DNA of 64,000 bases from PMP191F sp047602185 (GTDB taxonomy: Bacteria > Bacteroidota > Bacteroidia > Chitinophagales > Chitinophagaceae). Both the position numbers and the translations under genes were made by a program. The stretch lies in contig JASGHY010000001.1 in the NCBI GenBank assembly GCA_047602185.1, forward strand, positions 5,456,001 through 5,520,000, written 5' to 3'. The notes under the pieces were generated by a model that saw only the letters and a program-made list of their open reading frames with translations, made no database searches and was not told where the DNA came from. Every line of letters starts with the position of its first letter. Position 1 is the first letter of the stretch. Shown piece after piece: positions 58,458-64,000 of the stretch.

Positions 58458-59297
58458 ATGTCAACTGTTGCTATTACAGCCGCTGATATTAATAAACTGC
58501 GCCAGATGACTGGTGCAGGTATGATGGATTGCCGCAAGGCTTTAACGGAAACCAACGGTGACTTTGAAGCTGCTGTAGATTGGTTACGTAAAAAAGGTGC
58601 TAAAGTTGCTGCATTACGTGGCGACCGTGAGGCGAAAGAAGGTGTGGTTATTGCACTTACAACTCCTGATAACAAAACAGGTATCGCTGTTTGCATTAGC
58701 TGCGAAACCGACTTCGTAAGCAAAAATGCTGATTTCGTTGCTTTTGCTCAGAGCATTGCTGATGCTGCTATTGCAAACAACGTAAAGAATACTGAAGAGC
58801 TGAACAATGTAACGATCAACGGCGCTAAAATTGCTGACCTGGTAAATGATAAGCTGGCTAGCATTGGCGAAAAGATCGGTATCAGCAAATTCGAAAGAGT
58901 AGATGCTGATTACGTTGCTTCTTACATTCACGGTGCAAACCGTATCGGTGTACTGGTAGGTATGAATAAAGCTGCTGCTGATGCAGGTAAAGACGTAGCA
59001 ATGCAGATCGCAGCTATGAACCCTGTTGCTGTTAGCTCAGACTCTGTGCCTGCTGCTACTGTTGAGCGTGAAAGAGCTATCGTTACTGAGCAGATCAAGA
59101 ACGATCCTAAAATGGCTGGTAAACCTGACGAGATGATCGCTAAGATCGCTGAAGGTAAACTGAACGCATTCTTTAAAGAAAGCACCCTGTTGAACCAGGC
59201 TTTCGTAAAAGACAACGGCAAAACTGTAGGTGATTACCTGAAAAGCATTGATGGTGCTTTGGTTATTACTGAGTTTAAACGTGTGGCATTAGGTTAA
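58458..59297 (+). CDS. tsf: Translation elongation factor Ts
   Basis: Nucleotide-exchange factor for EF-Tu, 279 residues. The N-terminal UBA-like domain ITAADINKLRQMTGAGMMDCRKAL and the core domain with GVVIALTTPDNKTGIAVCISCETDFVSKN are typical (landmarks: MTGAGMMDCRKAL, CETDFVSKN). It follows rpsB by 148 bases that contain a strong hairpin; a terminator follows its stop. Confidence 0.98.
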   Translation: MSTVAITAADINKLRQMTGAGMMDCRKALTETNGDFEAAVDWLRKKGAKVAALRGDREAKEGVVIALTTPDNKTGIAVCISCETDFVSKNADFVAFAQSIADAAIANNVKNTEELNNVTINGAKIADLVNDKLASIGEKIGISKFERVDADYVASYIHGANRIGVLVGMNKAAADAGKDVAMQIAAMNPVAVSSDSVPAATVERERAIVTEQIKNDPKMAGKPDEMIAKIAEGKLNAFFKESTLLNQAFVKDNGKTVGDYLKSIDGALVITEFKRVALG

Positions 59298-59320
59298 TTG
59301 ATACCACTCTATAATAGTGA

Positions 59321-59347
59321 ACCCCGCTTACCAGCGGGGTTTTTTAT
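59321..59347 (+). terminator. Terminator of tsf
   Basis: AACCCCGC (59321-59328), loop TTACCA, GCGGGGTT (59335-59342), then T residues. Confidence 0.95.
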
Positions 59348-59361
59348 TTGTAGTACGGCAA

Positions 59362-59388
59362 TAAAAAAGCCCCGCATGCGCGGGGCTG
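59362..59388 (-). terminator. Terminator of korA
   Basis: AGCCCCGC / GCGGGGCT (59369-59376 and 59381-59388), loop ATGC, followed on the minus strand by TTTTTTATT. Confidence 0.92.
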
Positions 59389-59435
59389 ATAACCTGGATA
59401 TTGTGTATGAACATTTATAATGTTCAATAGTTCTT

Positions 59436-61289
59436 TTATATAGTACTCAGCAATTCCTTGAGTTTCGTTACCAGTTCAGTTTTAGTGATAGGCACACCCA
59501 TGATCTTGTTGTAGCCTTTGGCATCGATGAGGAACTGCTCACGGATAATTTTAATTAACTGGCCATTGTTGATCTCCGGGATCAGGATATGATCGAAGTT
59601 CTTAAGAATAGTGCCCAGGTTTTTAGGGAAAGGACGCATATAGCGGATATGTGCGTGGCTTACTGCATGACCTTCGGCCTGTATTTCAGCAACAGCGCTT
59701 TTAATAGAGCCATAAGTACTTCCCCAGCCTAATACCAGGATCTTTCCTTTCTCTGGTCCACTGTCCAGTTTCTGATCAGGAATATAATCAGCGATCTTAT
59801 CTACTTTCTCCTGGCGGATCCTGATCATGTGCTGATGATTCTCCGGATCATAACTTACGTTACCTGTAACGTTTTGTTTTTCCAGGCCACCAATGCGATG
59901 CTCCAATCCCGGTGTACCGGGTACAGCCCATGGACGTACCAGTTTTTCATCACGCAGGTAAGGCATAAACCTGTCTTCTCCTTCAGCCAGTTCGGTCTTG
60001 AATTTTACTTCAATAGGCATGAGGTCGTTGGCCGCAGGAAAACGCCACGGTTCGGCACCGTTGGCAATATAGCCATCACTCAGGAAGATCACCGGTGTCA
60101 TATGCTGTACTGCAATGCGCACCGCTTCGTACACCATGTGAAAACAGTCACTGGGCGTAGCCGCTGCAACTATCGGCATGGGACATTCCCCGTTGCGGCC
60201 GTAGTACGATTGCAAAAGATCGCTTTGTTCTGTTTTGGTAGGCAAACCTGTAGAGGGGCCGCCACGTTGAATATTACAGATCACCAGGGGAATTTCCAGC
60301 ATTACTGCCAGGCCCATAGCTTCTGTTTTTAAAGCCATACCCGGACCTGAAGTAGTGGTAACGCCTAATGAGCCACCATAAGAAGCACCTATGGCAGAGG
60401 CAATACCGGCTATTTCATCTTCGGCCTGGAATGTTCTTATACCAAAAGATTTGTATTTACTTAATTCGTGCAGAATGTCAGATGCCGGTGTAATAGGATA
60501 AGTACCTAAGAACAAAGGCAGGTTGCTTTTCTGTGAAGCTGCTATTAAACCAATGGCTACTGCCTGGTTGCCCATGATGGAACGGTAAACGCCGGGCTCC
60601 ATGCGCGCACGCTCTACACGGTAGCGCGTGGTAAAAGTTTCCGTAGTATCACCATAGTTGTAGCCAGCTTTCAGTGCACGGATATTACTATCGAGGATTT
60701 CTGCTTTTTTGCCAAACTTATCCTGCAGGAACTGAACCGTGTTGTCCATATCCCTGTTGTACATCCAGTACAAAAAGCCCAGTACAAACATGTTCTTTGC
60801 ACGGTCTTTCTCTTTGGTACCCATGGTAATGTCCTTCAATGCCTCGCGGGTCATTTTGGTAACATCCATTTTAATCACCTCATAGTTGCCAAGGCTACCA
60901 TCTTCCAATGGATTGATACCATCGGGGTAGTTGGCCAAACGGAGATTTTTGATATCAAAGCCATCTGTATTGGCGATGATCTTACCACCTTTCTTCAGGG
61001 TTTTAAGATTGGCTTTTAATGCAGCCGCATTCATAGCTACCAGTACATCGTATTCATCACCGGGAGTAAAAATGTGCTCACTGGAAAAACGCAACTGGTA
61101 ACCGCTCACACCGGGTAAGGTTCCCTGCGGTGCACGTATTTCGGCCGGGAAATCGGGGAAAGTGGCCAGGTCAATGCCCATCAAGGCTGTATTGTTGGTA
61201 AACTGGCTGCCGGTCAATTGCATACCATCGCCGGAGTCACCGGCAAATTTGATAACTATGTCCTGCAGCGTCGTCTCTTTTCGACTCAT
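59436..61289 (-). CDS. korA: 2-oxoacid:ferredoxin oxidoreductase, fused gamma/alpha subunit
   Basis: Part of the CoA-dependent oxidative decarboxylation of 2-oxoglutarate or a related 2-oxoacid with ferredoxin. The 617-residue protein joins a gamma domain (IKFAGDSGDGMQLTGSQF, about 1-195) to the alpha (pyrimidine-binding) domain from about 235 (GNQAVAIGLIAA, TYPITPASDILHEL, FQAEDEIAGIASAIGASYGG, TTSGPGMALKTEAMG, NIQRGGPSTGLPTKTEQ). The beta (TPP/FeS) subunit usually lies next to it, but no beta gene is adjacent here. The -7 box is TAATTTTG at 61312-61319. A terminator follows. Confidence 0.95.
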   Translation of the reverse strand: MSRKETTLQDIVIKFAGDSGDGMQLTGSQFTNNTALMGIDLATFPDFPAEIRAPQGTLPGVSGYQLRFSSEHIFTPGDEYDVLVAMNAAALKANLKTLKKGGKIIANTDGFDIKNLRLANYPDGINPLEDGSLGNYEVIKMDVTKMTREALKDITMGTKEKDRAKNMFVLGFLYWMYNRDMDNTVQFLQDKFGKKAEILDSNIRALKAGYNYGDTTETFTTRYRVERARMEPGVYRSIMGNQAVAIGLIAASQKSNLPLFLGTYPITPASDILHELSKYKSFGIRTFQAEDEIAGIASAIGASYGGSLGVTTTSGPGMALKTEAMGLAVMLEIPLVICNIQRGGPSTGLPTKTEQSDLLQSYYGRNGECPMPIVAAATPSDCFHMVYEAVRIAVQHMTPVIFLSDGYIANGAEPWRFPAANDLMPIEVKFKTELAEGEDRFMPYLRDEKLVRPWAVPGTPGLEHRIGGLEKQNVTGNVSYDPENHQHMIRIRQEKVDKIADYIPDQKLDSGPEKGKILVLGWGSTYGSIKSAVAEIQAEGHAVSHAHIRYMRPFPKNLGTILKNFDHILIPEINNGQLIKIIREQFLIDAKGYNKIMGVPITKTELVTKLKELLSTI

Positions 61290-61610
61290 GATCTTTAAAC
61301 AATTGAATCCGCAAAATTAACACTTGTTGCTGTAAGGAACGAATTTGATAATAGTGTTTGAATAGCCTGATTGTTTGATGGTTAGAGCAGCAAGCTCCGC
61401 TCAAATGCCCGCTGGTAGTGTAACAGGCGTAAGCCGGTTGTTGTACAGGGCCTGCTTTTGCCCCCGGCAAGGCTTACGTTTTTGGGAATTTGTTAGCAGA
61501 ATGAGCTGTAGTACAAAGGGGTTAAATAAAATTGCCCACTCATATTGCTATGAGCAGGCAAGTGGATGTTCCAGGTGCGTCATTATATGCGATTGTGGTC
61601 CGGTAATAGC
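61290..61610. other. Gene-free interval between korA and an outer-membrane protein gene
   Basis: It holds the korA promoter region (61312-61319) and a hairpin CGTAAGCC (61428-61435) / GGCTTACG (61471-61478) with a T5 run on the plus strand. No credible gene was seen; a fragment resembling a tRNA D-arm was rejected. Confidence 0.55.
61428..61483 (+). terminator. Terminator-like hairpin without an obvious plus-strand gene
   Basis: 8-bp stem with a 35-base loop that contains a short GGCC-rich part, followed by TTTTT. No plus-strand gene lies upstream, so it may be a remnant, a repeat element or the end of a small RNA. Confidence 0.4.
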
Positions 61611-62267
61611 TTAGTTCAGCCTCCATCCAAACCTGATACCCATGGGCATTGATGGAAGGATATTGGAAGGGAATGAGCTCCTGATGTCTGATTCTTCGAT
61701 CTGCATGTCATCGGGTGTACGGTAGGGACCTTCCTCCTTGTACCTGAGCCCGAAACCTGCATAGAATTCGAAGAACACTTTCTTCTGCCGGCCTATGCTT
61801 CTTTTGATACCGCCCATCAGGTTCACTCCGGCTGTGTATTTGCGAACACGGAACGTTGTAAATTGTTCGTAAGCCGAAGACCCGTTTATTCCGCCACGAT
61901 TTACCCAGTCCTGTAGTTTATAGGTTACCTGTTTGTATGGAAGCTGTGCTTCAAGGAACCATTTGTTATCGCTGCTGAAATACCAACGGATACCCGGGCG
62001 CAGTATGTAACCCGATGTACGATGAATATTGTACACATTGTAATAGGTAGAAAGATATACATAACCGGCGTCCATTGTGGCTGACCATTGTGGCGTAAGC
62101 TTATACTCAAGCCCGGCTGTGATATTGGCATCCATAGGGTCTATTAATCCCGGCAGGTATGCCCGGGCAAAGAGCCTGTTTTCATAAGGTGGGGTGGTTT
62201 TTTGAGCAAAGCCCGTTTGCATGCAGCACCAGAGGCACAGCAGGCTTATTAGTTGACACTTTTTCAT
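61611..62267 (-). CDS. Outer-membrane or secreted beta-barrel-like protein
   Basis: A 218-residue protein with a signal peptide ending TGFAQ and alternating strands (LEYKLTPQWSATMDAGYVYL, WYFSSDNKWFLEAQLPYK, FFEFYAGFGLRYKEEG), and a C-terminal MGIRFGWRLN. This is the look of a small outer-membrane barrel of unknown role. It overlaps the upstream LVIVD-repeat gene by one base (TAATG), so these three genes form a tight operon of cell-surface proteins. Confidence 0.72.
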   Translation of the reverse strand: MKKCQLISLLCLWCCMQTGFAQKTTPPYENRLFARAYLPGLIDPMDANITAGLEYKLTPQWSATMDAGYVYLSTYYNVYNIHRTSGYILRPGIRWYFSSDNKWFLEAQLPYKQVTYKLQDWVNRGGINGSSAYEQFTTFRVRKYTAGVNLMGGIKRSIGRQKKVFFEFYAGFGLRYKEEGPYRTPDDMQIEESDIRSSFPSNILPSMPMGIRFGWRLN

Positions 62268-63013
62268 TAATTGATTTTAGCAATGAGCTGAGGGGAAAAA
62301 CGATTGGTAATATCATACAGCACAATGCCTTCTTCAATCCAGCAGATGAGTGTGTTACCATAAGGGATCACATCTTTGTAAAACCCGTTGTCGATGCTTT
62401 TCCTGAATACAGGCGTATAAGCACTCTGTATATTGTAGATGGCCAGCCCGCTTTTCTGACACACATATAAAGCAGAATCTGCATAACCAAGGCCATAAGG
62501 CTCCTGCACCATGTTTACATTAACCGAAACCGGCTTTGTAATGTCCTTGATATTGTAAGTGGCAAGAACACTTTGAGTGCCTCCGCAGGGACCATTGGTG
62601 CGTAAGGTGGCGTAGGCTACGGTATCTTTTGCTACTACCGGGTCGCAACGGCGCAAAACTTCGGGAGTAATGGCTGTGCTTAATTGCTGTGGCTGTTCGG
62701 GATCGGCAATTGAAAAGATGTATACGGCAGTGGAAGAGCCGAGGAACAATTTATCGGCCAACGGGTAAATGGTTTCAATAGCAAAACCCACCGTTACAGA
62801 TTTCTTCAGGATGGGGTTAACAGGATCGGTAATGCTGAATACTTTCAGCGTGGTGTTGTCTACAGTGTACAGATAGTTACCGACTATGGTAAAGCGGGCC
62901 ATAGAACCGCCTGTACCGGTATTACCTGCATTGGAGGATACTGATTCTTTTCCGCAGTGCAGTGCTGTAAATAATATAAATGCAAGACCTGACAGGTAGA
63001 ATATCTTTTTCAT
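62267..63013 (-). CDS. LVIVD-repeat lipoprotein (copy 2)
   Basis: A 248-residue lipoprotein (lipobox TALHC) with a propeller-like series of LVIVD repeats: LKVFSITDPVNPILKKS, VYIFSIADPEQPQQLS, LATYNIKDITKPVSVN, LAIYNIQSAYTPVFRKS and IVLYDITNRFSPQLI. The ATG at 63013 is used because it begins the signal peptide; an in-frame TTG upstream would overlap the previous gene. It is paired with the preceding LVIVD protein and the following barrel. Function of these surface propellers is unknown. Confidence 0.83.
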   Translation of the reverse strand: MKKIFYLSGLAFILFTALHCGKESVSSNAGNTGTGGSMARFTIVGNYLYTVDNTTLKVFSITDPVNPILKKSVTVGFAIETIYPLADKLFLGSSTAVYIFSIADPEQPQQLSTAITPEVLRRCDPVVAKDTVAYATLRTNGPCGGTQSVLATYNIKDITKPVSVNVNMVQEPYGLGYADSALYVCQKSGLAIYNIQSAYTPVFRKSIDNGFYKDVIPYGNTLICWIEEGIVLYDITNRFSPQLIAKIN

Positions 63014-63024
63014 GTAATGTTTTT

Positions 63025-63561
63025 TTAACGACGGCAATGGGGTGAGGTGAGGGTTTCTAATTTCCAGTCCACTACAATTCCTTTGGAAGGATCAGGGCAA
63101 ACGAAATAGCCGTTGTTAGGCGGGTATAGCTGATCGATAACAGGAAAAGCATCCTTTACTGTTTTTACCAGCACTGGCTTTGTAATGTCCCTGATGTCGA
63201 TGACTGCCAGATCGTTAACGGCGTTGGCATACAAGTAACCATTACGGATAGCAAAATCGGAATTAAAGGGAATATTGAGGAAGCTGACCTTATGTGGATT
63301 AGCGGCATCTGTATTGTCAATAATATGAATACCCAGGTTTACGTCGTTCTGAAAGATGTACTTGCCGTAAGCGTATATTTTACCAGCTTTCGCCGTGGCT
63401 TTAGCGCCGGATACCAGTTGAGCGTTGGTAAGGGCTTCTGGTTGTGCATAGACCGGTACGTATCCCTGTACGCTATCGGGAACGTAATCACTGGCTTTGG
63501 AAGTGCAGCTACTAATAGCTGCCAGCAGGAAAGAACCTGCAATAAATGCCGGAATTCTCAT
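63025..63561 (-). CDS. LVIVD-repeat lipoprotein (copy 1)
   Basis: A 178-residue lipoprotein (lipobox ISSC) with LVIVD-like repeats: IHIIDNTDAANPHKVS and LAVIDIRDITKPVLVKT, then a terminal half-repeat GIVVDWKLETL. It is shorter than the next gene and probably the first of a three-gene operon (11-base gap to the next start). The incomplete propeller suggests that it pairs with copy 2, but this is inference. Confidence 0.8.
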   Translation of the reverse strand: MRIPAFIAGSFLLAAISSCTSKASDYVPDSVQGYVPVYAQPEALTNAQLVSGAKATAKAGKIYAYGKYIFQNDVNLGIHIIDNTDAANPHKVSFLNIPFNSDFAIRNGYLYANAVNDLAVIDIRDITKPVLVKTVKDAFPVIDQLYPPNNGYFVCPDPSKGIVVDWKLETLTSPHCRR

Positions 63562-63786
63562 CGCAATTAGGTTTTATGATGCGGTTGACAAAACAACTAC
63601 CGGCAGCGTTGCAGCATTTGTTTTGGAAAAAAGTTTTTTACTATTTGTTAACGATAACACGTTAGTTCCTTTTTGGGCAGGGCTGCTTAAACAGGTGAAT
63701 GGTTTTATTTTTTCTTTAACCAAAATAATTTGCACTTCGCTTATACCTGTATGTAAATTCATAGAGAAATAATTCCCCTAACATTT

Positions 63787-64000
63787 ATGCACCCCAAAAC
63801 CGGCAAAGGCTCCGCTACTCCCGGAGCTTTTTTACGCCCTCTTATGCTCCTGTTTTTTTGTATGGCTTGTAGCAAAATAACCAGGGAGAGTAAATACAAG
63901 CTGAATCATGAACCGCCCGTTGCTGCTGCTAAAGAAGCAAAGCTGCCTCCTCCCAAAAAGAAGAAGAAAAAGATCTACCTCACTTTTGATGACGGACCTA
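63787..64000 (+). CDS. Polysaccharide deacetylase-type lipoprotein (3' end outside window)
   Basis: The frame is open from the ATG at 63787 to the end of the window (71 codons). The N-terminus is a lipoprotein signal ending FFCMAC, then a Pro/Lys-rich linker (PPPKKKKKK) and the first NodB-type motif KIYLTFDDGP, which holds the catalytic Asp pair of carbohydrate esterase 4 enzymes. These remove acetyl or similar groups from chitin, peptidoglycan or xylan. The rest of the domain is outside. A terminator-like hairpin lies inside the first codons (63809-63833); ATG 63844 is an alternative start. Confidence 0.82.
   Translation, partial: MHPKTGKGSATPGAFLRPLMLLFFCMACSKITRESKYKLNHEPPVAAAKEAKLPPPKKKKKKIYLTFDDGP
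63809..63833 (+). terminator. Terminator-like hairpin in the 5' region of the deacetylase gene
   Basis: GCTCCG (63809-63814), seven-base loop, CGGAGC (63822-63827), then TTTTTT. It would end transcripts before the deacetylase domain, so it may be an attenuator; it could also be chance within the signal-peptide codons. Confidence 0.45.

Noticed and set aside
61370..61425. tRNA-like D-arm string GGTTAGAGCA downstream of korA
   Set aside because: No acceptor stem, no matching D-stem partner and no T-arm GGTTCGA can be placed around it.
61237..61470. A 77-codon minus-strand frame upstream of korA
   Set aside because: It overlaps the korA start out of frame and contains no recognisable domain; a chance frame.
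63646..63666. TAAC...GTTAG string upstream of the deacetylase as a further TetR operator
   Set aside because: The spacing between half-sites differs from the N4 spacing of the paa operators.

Overview
The window reads as a chromosomal segment of a member of the Bacteroidota, most likely family Chitinophagaceae (inference). The reasons are a SusC/SusD glycan-uptake operon, C-terminal type IX secretion sorting domains, lipoproteins with S/A/T-C lipoboxes, -7 promoter boxes of the form TAnnTTTG instead of sigma-70 boxes, an S46 dipeptidyl-peptidase, and few Shine-Dalgarno sequences. Species cannot be named from the sequence. No rRNA, tRNA, CRISPR array, transposase or prophage was found.

Layout. 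1-16 kb is housekeeping and stress genes: a truncated esterase, a lipoprotein, adk, a lipoprotein-type msrB, rlmD, two tandem rhomboids (the second with Cys in place of the catalytic Ser), an EEP-family phosphohydrolase, cysS, mnmD, a 3-methyladenine glycosylase, three tandem RDD membrane proteins each with its own terminator, and a DPP7-type peptidase. 15.6-21.2 kb holds a GH18 lipoprotein, a small secreted protein, a membrane-anchored patatin-like lipase and obgE. 21.4-29.3 kb is a phenylacetate catabolism region: paaA-[ORF6N gene]-paaB-C-D-G-I-paaY on the minus strand, tetR-paaE also on the minus strand, and between them a plus-strand unknown lipoprotein. Three copies of a CTAAC-N4-GTTAG palindrome sit at the paaA and tetR promoters, so the TetR protein probably represses both units. 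29.6-43 kb holds a PfkB-type kinase, an unknown protein, an 800-bp repeat-rich gap, outer-membrane and secreted proteins, asd, a DUF2461 protein, a NUMOD4/HNH-like protein and ligA. 43.1-54.6 kb is a starch-type polysaccharide utilization locus: susC, susD, two small surface proteins, a SusE/F-like protein, a secreted GH13 amylase, then a NrtR-like Nudix regulator; two GTGTA/TACAC palindromes lie at the susC promoter. 54.6-56.1 kb holds an HD hydrolase and a toxin-antitoxin-like pair whose nucleotidyltransferase is frameshifted. 56.4-61.3 kb is rplM-rpsI, rpsB, tsf and korA. 61.6-64 kb holds an outer-membrane protein, two LVIVD-repeat lipoproteins and the start of a polysaccharide deacetylase.

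The most interesting signal is the leader of asd: a textbook Bacteroidota promoter, a 20-codon ORF with six lysine codons, and a terminator that competes with an antiterminator whose 5' arm lies in the last codons of that ORF. This is the full layout of ribosome-mediated attenuation of the lysine/threonine/methionine pathway. A second pattern is a set of intergenic degenerate microrepeats with strict 7-, 8- or 11-bp periods, found at a dozen loci together with REP-like hairpins and an 80-bp repeat pair.
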